Origin: Methanolacinia paynteri
Lineage (GTDB): Archaea; Halobacteriota; Methanomicrobia; Methanomicrobiales; Methanomicrobiaceae
Assembly (NCBI RefSeq): GCF_000784355.1
Contig: NZ_KN360931.1
Span: forward strand, 126,836 to 190,835
DNA: 64,000 nt
Direction of reading: 5' to 3'
Both the position numbers and the translations under genes were made by a program. The notes below the pieces were generated by a model. The model was given only the letters and a program-made list of their open reading frames with translations. It did not search any database and was not told where the DNA came from. This document shows positions 56,707 to 64,000 of the stretch, piece by piece; the stretch's first letter is position 1, and every line of letters starts with the position of its first letter.

Positions 56707-57513
56707 ATGTCTCGTATCGGAATAATCGGAACCGGCAGCATGGGGAGTATGCTTACACGCAAATTTATCGAATCGGGGAAAGTTTCTCCCGGCGATGTTT
56801 TTATTTACAACAGGACGCCGGAAAAGATGAACGATCTGGTAAATAATTACGGGGCAATCGGGTGTGCCGGAAACGGAGAGGTCGCCGCGAGATCGGATAT
56901 CATATTTCTCTGTGTCGGGCCTGCCGAAGTAAAGGATGTCCTTCCTGAAATCCGGCCTTTTCTTGATGAGAAAAAAATTGTTGTCTCGATTGCATCGGAT
57001 GTCTCGTTAAAGAAACTCTCGGAATTGTCGGGTGTTAATGTCGTGAGGATTATTCCGAGCATCACTTCGGAATACGGGGCAGGGGTATCTGTTCTTGTAT
57101 TCGGGGAAGGAGTGCCGGAGTCCGCCAGGGAAGAAATATTATCACTCTTCGGTTCGATAAGCAGGCCTTATGTGACGACTGAAGACAGGATCTCATTGTT
57201 GTCGGATCTTACGAGCAGTTCACCGGCGATAATGGCCTCGATCATGCAGCAGTATGCCCTTGCCGCGGTCTGGAGAGGTGGGATATCAGAAGAAGATGCA
57301 GAATTCCTGGTCCGGGAGACATTTATCGGAACTGCAAAACTGTTGTCGGGGATGGATTATGATTTCAGTTCCCTTATATCGGGGGTAGCTACGGAAGGTG
57401 GTATCACCGCCGAAGGTCTGGATGTCATAGAAAAGGAGATCCCTGAAGTTTTCGACAACGTCCTTTCGAGGATGTCTGAAAAGCATCTTCGTGTTGAAAA
57501 GAGTTCCAGGTAA
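56707..57513 (+). CDS. pyrroline-5-carboxylate reductase-like protein
   Basis: A 268-residue protein. Rossmann motif IGIIGTGSMGSMLTRKFIESG at the N-terminus, VRIIPSITSEYGAGVSVLVFG and the helical dimer domain (LTSSSPAIMASIMQQYALAAVWRGG) match ProC/ComER-type oxidoreductases. It differs from canonical ProC in the substrate loop (typical MPNTP replaced by IPSIT), so proline synthesis is not certain. Confidence 0.82.
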   Translation: MSRIGIIGTGSMGSMLTRKFIESGKVSPGDVFIYNRTPEKMNDLVNNYGAIGCAGNGEVAARSDIIFLCVGPAEVKDVLPEIRPFLDEKKIVVSIASDVSLKKLSELSGVNVVRIIPSITSEYGAGVSVLVFGEGVPESAREEILSLFGSISRPYVTTEDRISLLSDLTSSSPAIMASIMQQYALAAVWRGGISEEDAEFLVRETFIGTAKLLSGMDYDFSSLISGVATEGGITAEGLDVIEKEIPEVFDNVLSRMSEKHLRVEKSSR

Positions 57514-57547
57514 AAATTTTATTTTTTGGGCTGCCCTGCCGGGATAT

Positions 57548-58441
57548 TCAGGCAGTAACCGGGGCTTTCATCATTCCCCTCAGCCTCAGTCCGTTGATTA
57601 CAAGCATGATCCCTATAAGGATTAGCAGGATTCCTACCACCAACGTTAATATGGCAATCAGGTATATGGGGGTGAAAAATGATCCAATTACTATTAAAAG
57701 GGAAAAAATGCCAATGGCCAGGCGGCTGACAAATCCTTCCGGGACGGCGGACCTTCCTTTCCTAACCCTCTTTAAGAGAATGACTGCACTTGCAAACATC
57801 CAGAGGGAAAGGATGGCAGTAAAGATAAGAATCCAGAAATCGGGTGGGATGGAGAACGAAAGAACTCCTGCAACTATTATAACCAGCCCCCTGAAGATAT
57901 CTCCCTCGATGAATGGCTCGTTATGGGTTTTCCATAATTTCCCGAACATGACAAGTATTCCAAGGATCACGATTCCCATGGGAAAGATTAGGCTCATTGT
58001 TCCGAGGAAGGCACCGAGAGGGTCCAGCGCAATATCCAGCCCGGCGAGTATGAGAAATATTCCGGTAATGAACTGGAGATGCCATTCCTTATCCTGGGTT
58101 TCAAGAATCTTCCTCGTGTCGCCGGATTCGTTCCTCCTCATATTCGATATCAGCGTGATGAACGTATCGCCGATCATGAGAAGAAGCGGGGCGTCGTCGA
58201 GGAGATGCATTACCGGGTGCTCATCCGGATCGTACCTGTCGAGGTGGACCTTCCATTCGTCTTTGGTCTCGTGGACGTGATATTGTCCTTTCCGATAACT
58301 TGCTATGGTCCCGGGAGACGGGACATTGAGTGCCGATTTCTTCCACCCGGCATCGAGCGGAACTGTAACCGACTCTTTCGGTATCGCAACCTCCCACACT
58401 CCCTCGTTTAATGGCTCAAGAAAATCATCAAGTCGTGGCAA
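57548..58441 (-). CDS. DUF308-like membrane protein with soluble N-terminal domain
   Basis: A 297-residue protein. Residues 1-120 are soluble (MPRLDDFLEPLNEGVWEV, YHVHETKDEWKVHLDRYDPDEHPVMHLLDDAPL). Six hydrophobic segments follow from about residue 122, in a two-by-two helix pattern like DUF308/HdeD proteins. Function unknown. A decayed piece of the same N-terminal coding region lies 2.3 kb away at 60765-60849. Confidence 0.75.
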   Translation of the reverse strand: MPRLDDFLEPLNEGVWEVAIPKESVTVPLDAGWKKSALNVPSPGTIASYRKGQYHVHETKDEWKVHLDRYDPDEHPVMHLLDDAPLLLMIGDTFITLISNMRRNESGDTRKILETQDKEWHLQFITGIFLILAGLDIALDPLGAFLGTMSLIFPMGIVILGILVMFGKLWKTHNEPFIEGDIFRGLVIIVAGVLSFSIPPDFWILIFTAILSLWMFASAVILLKRVRKGRSAVPEGFVSRLAIGIFSLLIVIGSFFTPIYLIAILTLVVGILLILIGIMLVINGLRLRGMMKAPVTA

Positions 58442-58695
58442 TTCCGGTAATCCCCTGGTATTTCATTATTATGCAGATTATAGAATAAATAGGGATCGAT
58501 ACGATAAAAGCGTAATTTTACAAATTGAAAAAATAAATGATAGGTAAAATAATGACAGAATGTTTGATTCGCTGGGAAATGACCTGAAAAGGTTAGTTAA
58601 GGCATGAATATAAGAATATTATATATCAGGTATAACAGTAATAGTTGTTGAAATGGAATTGTTGTCGATATTACAAATAAAAGAATGAAATTACG

Positions 58696-60717
58696 ATGAT
58701 ATCTTTAGAAGCACAGATCATTACAGTGATAATTTGGTTGCTTGTAATCAAATTCTGCCAGATTGCAATTTATCCATATCTTAGGCCTGTATTTGGAAAT
58801 TTGTCTTATGGATTAGCTTATCCTTCCGGGATGCTTCTCCTTACACTAATTTCCTGGTATCTTGGTTTTGCGAAACTCCCTGTTTATCTTGTTCTTATTC
58901 CTTTTGCTCTCGCAGGTCTATTTGCAGTATGGAAAAAATTTTACAGCATTAATGAAATTAAAGGATTTGTTAAATGGGATATCATATTTTTCGGAGTTTT
59001 TCTTATCACTCTTGCTTTCAGGATCAAATTTGACAATCTTGCAATTACTCAGATCCCGGAACAATATATGAATGCTGCTTTTATTGGCAGTATAATGAAT
59101 CAGCCAGTTGTAACACCTTTTGATCCGTGGTTTGCCGGTGAAGATCTCACGGTTTATTATTATCTGGGTCACTGGATGATGGGAATTTTAGGTATTCTCT
59201 CTGGCGGGATTCATACGGTTGCTTTTAATCTGGCTCTTCCGACTGTCTTTGGCCTTTTTGCTATTTCAGCTTATGCAATCGGAAATCTGGTCCTGAAGCG
59301 CCATCAATGGCTGCCTCTTTTGGTTATGATTATTCCGAATGCAGTTATGTTATGGTATATTTTTCAATTAGGCGATCTGGGAGTTGCTGGTGTTGCGTCA
59401 AATATAATTAATACTGCAAATGGTGTGAATCCCATTCCTCTTCTTAAAATCCTTGTAGGTGCTCCTCACGGTATGGTATTCAGCTGGTTTAACCAGATGT
59501 TTTTCTTATGCATGCTGACAGTAATGATTGTCAACTGGAAAAACCTGGAAAAAGAGGGGAGATATCTTTTGGTATTTCTTATGTCATTGTCACTTGGTAC
59601 AATGCCCTGCATGCATACCTGGGACGTAATCATCTATGCTCCAGTTTATCTTTGTATAGGTTTTGCGGTCTGGTACAAATATGAAAACCATGATCTGAAG
59701 AAAATAATCCCGTTCGCCATAGTGCCTGTATTGTCTGTACTTGTATACCTTCCTTTCCTTCTGTCAATGATTTCTGTAAATAGTGCTGTCAGCGGTGTGG
59801 AAATATCAAATCCTACGGGTTTGATTGAGTTTTTAGGTTTATACCTTTTCATAATCGCTGTGATAATTATTCATGGAATGGATGTCCTGAAAAAATATCC
59901 CTGGTTAATCCTAATTCCTGTTCTATTTTGCTTATTTGGTTATCCTGTTGCAGGAATATTGCTTTTTTGTATACTCTTACTGGTCGGAAAACGCAATATA
60001 CTACCTGAAACGGTTTTCGGGGTAGCAGGGCTTGGAATTTTATTTATCACAGAATTCCTGTACATAAATGACGGTATCCAGGGAGCTATTGCGACGCAAT
60101 ATAACACTTCTGTAAAATTCGGGGTAGTTGCCTGCATAATGCTTCTGCTTTCGGTATCAATCATAATTGGGAAATGGGTCGAAAATTATTGGACCTTTTT
60201 GGAAGAAAAGCATGTACTTGCAATAGTATCTGCTTTGTTTATTATTTTTATTCTATTTCCTGTTAATATCAGCGTTGGTGATACCTTTGGTTACCCCAAC
60301 GGAGGCAGTCTTGACGGGAAAAACTGGATGGAGGAGTATAATCCTTCTGATTATGATGGTATATCCTATCTTTTGGAAAATGCGGAACCTTCAGATGTTG
60401 TAGTTGAGGCTGCAGGCGGCGGCGATCTATATCTCGGACGTGTTTCTGTGATGACCGGGCTGTCTACTATTCTCGGGCAGATAAATAATGAAGAACACTG
60501 GCGAAACGGGGATGTCAGGATTGAAGAGAGAGAAGATGATATTCAGTCGATATATGAGGACCCGTCCATGACCGTTGATCTTATGCAGAAGTATAATGCG
60601 GTATATCTTTTTGTGGGACAGTCTGAACTAAATAAATATAATGTGTCCCTGCCTTCTTCAGGGCTTAAAGAGGTTTTTTCAGAAGAAGGTGTTTCAATAT
60701 ATAAAATTGCATCTTAA
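58696..60717 (+). CDS. DUF2298 (Chlor_Arch_YYY) membrane protein
   Basis: A 673-residue protein with about fourteen membrane helices. The segment FDPWFAGEDLTVYYYLGHWMMGIL near residues 140-165 is the family signature. A soluble tail from about residue 530 (YNPSDYDGISYLLENAEPSDVVVEAAGGG, TGLSTILGQINNEEHWRNG) resembles glycosyltransferase-linked surface domains. Family members are thought to act in glycan transfer. No glycosyltransferase neighbours here. More AT-rich than the genes around it. Confidence 0.85.
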   Translation: MISLEAQIITVIIWLLVIKFCQIAIYPYLRPVFGNLSYGLAYPSGMLLLTLISWYLGFAKLPVYLVLIPFALAGLFAVWKKFYSINEIKGFVKWDIIFFGVFLITLAFRIKFDNLAITQIPEQYMNAAFIGSIMNQPVVTPFDPWFAGEDLTVYYYLGHWMMGILGILSGGIHTVAFNLALPTVFGLFAISAYAIGNLVLKRHQWLPLLVMIIPNAVMLWYIFQLGDLGVAGVASNIINTANGVNPIPLLKILVGAPHGMVFSWFNQMFFLCMLTVMIVNWKNLEKEGRYLLVFLMSLSLGTMPCMHTWDVIIYAPVYLCIGFAVWYKYENHDLKKIIPFAIVPVLSVLVYLPFLLSMISVNSAVSGVEISNPTGLIEFLGLYLFIIAVIIIHGMDVLKKYPWLILIPVLFCLFGYPVAGILLFCILLLVGKRNILPETVFGVAGLGILFITEFLYINDGIQGAIATQYNTSVKFGVVACIMLLLSVSIIIGKWVENYWTFLEEKHVLAIVSALFIIFILFPVNISVGDTFGYPNGGSLDGKNWMEEYNPSDYDGISYLLENAEPSDVVVEAAGGGDLYLGRVSVMTGLSTILGQINNEEHWRNGDVRIEEREDDIQSIYEDPSMTVDLMQKYNAVYLFVGQSELNKYNVSLPSSGLKEVFSEEGVSIYKIAS

Positions 60718-60759
60718 TTTTATTTTAATAATCCCTGGCTTCCGCAACTATGAATCTTA

Positions 60760-60886
60760 TTTTCGGGGGGAACGTTAATTGATCTCCTCGGCACGACGAC
60801 CTCTCATACTCTCTCATTCTAATGTTCAAAAAAATCATTAAGTCGGGATGATTCCTTTTTTTCCTGAGATTTCATAATTATGTTTG
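60760..60886 (-). pseudogene. 5' fragment of a second DUF308-like gene copy
   Basis: The minus strand here follows the start of the 58441 gene: from 60849 downward it reads ATCCCGACTTAATGATTTTT where the intact gene has ATGCCACGACTTGATGATTT, and similarity continues for about 85 bp (for example GAGAGTATGAGAGGTCG versus GGAGTGTGGGAGGTTG). The 35 bp before the start (60850-60886) also match the intact gene's upstream region. Stops and a lost start show it is dead. Confidence 0.7.
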
Positions 60887-61221
60887 TTCTGGGATTAACA
60901 GGGTTCGATTCTTGAGAGTAATATGTTCCGGGGATTAAGAGAAACAAAATATAGTTATAAATGGTTGGAATTACGGTGTTCAGGGCGGATGAAAAAGATC
61001 ACAACTCCGGCACCGGCGGAGATAACTAGTCCTGCTTAAAGACTGCAGTTGAGAATGGTGCGATGCCGTTTGTTTTGGTATTTAGTATAAAGATGCCTTT
61101 TTGTCGTCTGTCCGGGGGATAAATTATTCAGTATTGTCGGTTTAAAAAGATAATTAGAGAACCGGGAAATCGAAAATTCAGAAATTGCCCTGGAATTTTA
61201 CATCACTAAAAGGAAGACGCC
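60887..61221. other. gene-free stretch before the CDF transporter
   Basis: About 335 bp with no gene seen. A short CACAACTCCGGCACCGGCGG-like stretch at 61001-61020 recalls the left end of the intergenic element but lacks its hairpins. AT-rich runs near 61120-61165 may hold the transporter promoter. Confidence 0.35.
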
Positions 61222-62472
61222 ATGCAGGAAGAAAAAGAGAACGATCTGATTTCTAAGAGGAAAAAAGAGGATTCCGTTATCAGGAAAGTTGCCTTTTATT
61301 CGCTTGCCGTCAATACTTTCCTTGTAATCGTCAAGCTCTATCTTGCATGGATTTCGGGCAGCCTTGCACTGGAGGCAGATGCAATCAATTCTTTGATAGA
61401 CATTTTCGCTTCCCTCGCCCTGATTGCCGGAATATGGCTTTCGAGCCTTAAAAGCAGCAAATTTCCATACGGCCTCTACAAAATCGAAAATTTTGTATCC
61501 ATAATTATCGCCTTTCTTGTCTTTTTGACAGCTTGGGAGATCCTGGTCAATGCAATATATGAAGACAGTACGGTACTGGAGTTTAGCGGATGGGTGCTGC
61601 CGGCGGTTGCAGGACTCGCATCTGTCCCGTATCTCCTGGGAACATATGAAGTTAAAATCGGGAAAAAATATAATTCACCGGGATTAATTGCGGACGGGAA
61701 ACAGCATAAGGTCGATGTTCTTTCGACACTTGTTGTATTTTTTGCACTCTTTGCCCAGTATTTCGGAGTTCCGGTGGACAGTATCGGAGCGATAATAGTT
61801 GCAGGTTTCATTGCATATTCGGGATGGGAGATCTTAAAAGACAGCATGAAAACTCTTCTTGATGCATCGATTGATTACAAAACAAGGGACCTGATAAAAT
61901 CCGCAATTAATTCGGACCCTGTCGTGATCTGCACCAAAGAGCTCAACGCCAGAAATTCCGGGCGATATATCTTTGTTGAAGCGGTTGTAAACATGAAAAA
62001 AACCGACCTTTCAAAGGCACATCTTGCGAGTGAAAGGATTGAATCAAAGATTCGCGACCTTGTTCCCAATGTTGAAAGAGTTGTCATACATTATGAGCCG
62101 AAGGAGAGAAGCTTCATCCGGTATGCCGTGCCCCTTGAGAACAGGGAAGGAGATATCAGTCTTCATTTTGGCGAGGCGCCATATTTCGCAATTCTGGATT
62201 TTAATTTCAGGGATGCAAAGCTGCTGCGAAAAGAAATATTGCAAAATCCGGCCACCGGATTAGATAAGCAGAAAGGAATGCGTTCTGCGGAATTTTTGCT
62301 GAAATATAAGCCTGATCTGGTGTTTTCCAAACAGAAACTTACCGGGAGATCGGCTGAATATGTCTTTGAGTCCGCCGGAATTCTGTTGAAGATTACGGAT
62401 GCGGATAATACCAGTGAATTGATCGAGAAAATTGAGGATGAGATGGAGAGCAGGAAGGATGAGAATCGTTAG
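61222..62472 (+). CDS. cation diffusion facilitator fused to a NifX/NifB-type domain
   Basis: A 416-residue protein. Residues 20-220 are a CDF transporter with metal motifs ALEADAINSLIDI and DGKQHKVDVLSTL. A cytoplasmic CDF dimer domain runs to about 295 (VERVVIHYEPKERS). Residues 300-416 (RYAVPLENREGDISLHFGEAPYFAILDFN, GILLKITDADN) match the dinitrogenase iron-molybdenum cofactor domain family. The fusion suggests metal or cofactor sensing or handover to the exporter; the metal is unknown. Confidence 0.85.
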   Translation: MQEEKENDLISKRKKEDSVIRKVAFYSLAVNTFLVIVKLYLAWISGSLALEADAINSLIDIFASLALIAGIWLSSLKSSKFPYGLYKIENFVSIIIAFLVFLTAWEILVNAIYEDSTVLEFSGWVLPAVAGLASVPYLLGTYEVKIGKKYNSPGLIADGKQHKVDVLSTLVVFFALFAQYFGVPVDSIGAIIVAGFIAYSGWEILKDSMKTLLDASIDYKTRDLIKSAINSDPVVICTKELNARNSGRYIFVEAVVNMKKTDLSKAHLASERIESKIRDLVPNVERVVIHYEPKERSFIRYAVPLENREGDISLHFGEAPYFAILDFNFRDAKLLRKEILQNPATGLDKQKGMRSAEFLLKYKPDLVFSKQKLTGRSAEYVFESAGILLKITDADNTSELIEKIEDEMESRKDENR

Positions 62473-62576
62473 TTTTCACAAATCCGGCAGTGTGGCAACC
62501 GAAGGGCTGTCGCCCTTTCGAAACCTAAAGGCGACCTTTGGTCACCAGTTCATTTCATGAAATCTTATTTTATTGA

Positions 62577-62674
62577 GCCACCCGGATGGGTGGTGTCCAG
62601 ACCGGGTTATCTTCATTTTGCGAAAGTTCACGAAGTGGACTGAGCTGGGCCTGCCCCGAAGGGGCTTATGGCCT
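62577..62674 (-). repeat. hairpin repeat family 2, copy 3
   Basis: Plus strand reads TTATCTTCATTTTGCGAAAG, then CTGCCCCGAAGGGGCTTATG, matching the copy at 18517-18619. Just before it, GAAGGGCTGTCGCCCTTTC (62501-62519) and AAAGGCGACCTTTGG-type hairpins add more structure. It follows the CDF gene. Confidence 0.6.
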
Positions 62675-62873
62675 TGACAAAAAATATGTGACAGAAGAAA
62701 GGAAGGAGATATACAAGCATCCCTCCCCGCTTGTACTTTTTCTTGTCTCTTCGAAGATTTTCATGACGAGATCTTTTTTGTGAATAAATTCTTCAACCGA
62801 GATTTTTTAGGTTTATCCGGGAGTCCGAAAATAATATAATCAATCTAACGCATCTGTTAAAATGTGAAAAACC

Positions 62874-64000
62874 ATGAAGAAGACCCTTACAACAAACCAG
62901 GGAGTGGAGGTTAACGACAACCAGAATTCCCTGACTGCGGGAGAGAGAGGTTCTGTCCTTTTGCAGGATGTACATCTTATAGAAAAACTTGCACATTTTG
63001 ATCGTGAAAGAATCCCCGAACGGGTTGTCCATGCGAAAGGTGCAGGAGCACATGGATATTTCCAGGTCTATAAGAGCATGGCGCCTTATACGAAGGCGAA
63101 ATTCCTTCAAAATCCTGATGTAAAAACGCCTGTTCTTGTTCGCTTCTCAACGGTGGTCGGTTCACGCGGTTCTGCCGAGTCCGTTCGCGATCCCCGTGGA
63201 TTTGCAGTAAAATTCTATACCGAAGACGGGAATTACGACCTTGTCGGGAACAACATCCCTGTCTTTTTCATAAGGGATGCAATCAAATTCCCCGATATGA
63301 TCCATTCCTTCAAACCCGCACCAGATACGAATTATCCGACAAGTTCCTCTGCGAACAGCAGGTTTTGGGATTTTATCTCGCTGTCTCCCGAGTCGACCCA
63401 CATGATCATCTGGCTATTTTCGGATCGCGGAACAATTAAGAGCTACAGGAAGATGGAGGGCTTTGGTGTCAATACATACATATGGGTCAATAAAATGGGC
63501 AGGGGCATATACGTCAAGTACCACTGGAAACCTGCGGCAGGGATCGAGACGATCGACCGTTTTGAATCGACCCGCCTTGCAGGTGAGGACCCCGATTGTG
63601 CAACAAGAGATCTTTACGACTGGATCGCATCCGGAAAGGAGGTCGAGTACGAACTTAATGTTCAGCTTATGGAATTCGAGGACGAAAACGAACTTGAATT
63701 CGATCCACTGGATGCAACAAAGACCTGGCCCGAGGACAGGTACCCGCTGATGCCGGTCGGAAAAATGGTCCTCAATAAAAACCCGGAGAATTACTTTGCG
63801 GAGATTGAGCAGGCCGCTTTCTGTCCTGCTTCGCTGATCCCCGGTGTCGAGCCCTCCGCCGACAAACTTCTGCAGGGAAGGCTGTTTTCATATGCGGATA
63901 CACACCGCCACCGGCTTGGTCCGAATTACCTGCAGATTCCGGTTAATCGTCCTAAAGTTGAAGTTTCAAATGACCAGCAGGACGGATATATGACAATAAC
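62874..64000 (+). CDS. catalase, 5' part (cut by window end)
   Basis: Open for 375 codons to the window edge; typical catalases have about 480-500 residues. The distal histidine lies in RVVHAKGAGAHGYF near residue 45, the asparagine in VGNNIPVFFIRD near residue 125 and the haem-ligand tyrosine in RLFSYADTHRHRLG near residue 335. RFSTVVGSRGSAESVRDPRGFAVKFYTEDG is the family core. A small-subunit, haem catalase that removes hydrogen peroxide. ATAATATAA near 62830 may be the TATA box. Presumably protects this anaerobe from oxygen. Confidence 0.95.
   Translation, partial: MKKTLTTNQGVEVNDNQNSLTAGERGSVLLQDVHLIEKLAHFDRERIPERVVHAKGAGAHGYFQVYKSMAPYTKAKFLQNPDVKTPVLVRFSTVVGSRGSAESVRDPRGFAVKFYTEDGNYDLVGNNIPVFFIRDAIKFPDMIHSFKPAPDTNYPTSSSANSRFWDFISLSPESTHMIIWLFSDRGTIKSYRKMEGFGVNTYIWVNKMGRGIYVKYHWKPAAGIETIDRFESTRLAGEDPDCATRDLYDWIASGKEVEYELNVQLMEFEDENELEFDPLDATKTWPEDRYPLMPVGKMVLNKNPENYFAEIEQAAFCPASLIPGVEPSADKLLQGRLFSYADTHRHRLGPNYLQIPVNRPKVEVSNDQQDGYMTI

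Noticed and set aside
62586..62783. 65-codon frame after the CDF gene
   Set aside because: It runs through a repeat copy and its start lies in the repeat, so it is a by-product.

Overview
The window is a chromosomal segment of a methanogenic archaeon. RNA polymerase is split into B''/B' and A'/A'' subunits, and the replication and translation genes (PriS, GINS, L44e, S27e, aIF2-alpha, Nop10, L30e) are archaeal. An anaerobic cobalamin pathway with a CbiMNQO cobalt importer and two geranylgeranyl-reductase paralogues fit a Methanomicrobiales-type euryarchaeon, perhaps near Methanoplanus/Methanolacinia. The rank below class is inference. 

Layout. 1-2.4 kb: a truncated gene end, two unknown membrane proteins and a UPF0058 protein. 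2.4-9.2 kb: a dense plus-strand information-processing cluster (Elp3, PriS, GINS51, L44e, S27e, aIF2-alpha, Nop10, PAC2-type chaperone, endonuclease Q). 9.6-13.3 kb: one very AT-rich 1229-aa membrane/TPR gene with two in-frame minisatellites, unlike its neighbours and probably acquired. 13.6-24.5 kb: cobalamin block, with cbiA, the cobalt importer cbiMNQO on plus, and a compact cbiT-L-F-G-H-C-D-E operon on minus. 24.6-27.4 kb: a tandem duplication of ferredoxin plus geranylgeranyl reductase in which the second ferredoxin has shrunk to 30 aa. 27.4-39.7 kb: mixed accessory genes (RCK protein, RNase HII, site-2 protease, a BlaI/M56 sensor pair with a clear operator, stomatin/NfeD, DUF89 phosphatase) and tRNA-Pro. 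39.8-42.3 kb: MinD with a small coiled-coil membrane protein, divergent from roadblock and response-regulator genes, then tRNA-Lys. 42.4-50.7 kb: the RNA polymerase operon rpoH-B''-B'-A'-A''-rpl30e-nusA. 51.3-64 kb: rubredoxin-glutamate synthase-like protein, HEAT protein, Na+/H+ antiporter, P5C reductase-like protein, two membrane proteins, a CDF transporter fused to a NifX-like domain, and the start of a catalase. 

Non-coding structure. Five copies (three full length, two half) of a roughly 280-bp intergenic element occur at 28.8, 36.8, 50.8, 51.1 and 53.7 kb. Full copies end in GGCAACCCC/GGGGTTGCC-type inverted repeats and contain several hairpins. Two stems change on both sides together between copies, which indicates selection on a folded RNA or ssDNA form. 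This is the strongest candidate for an undescribed element. A second hairpin-rich repeat family lies at 18.4-18.6 and 62.6 kb. Several perfect or near-perfect inverted repeats sit at promoters (UPF0058, cbiM, the 29.1-kb membrane gene, blaI).
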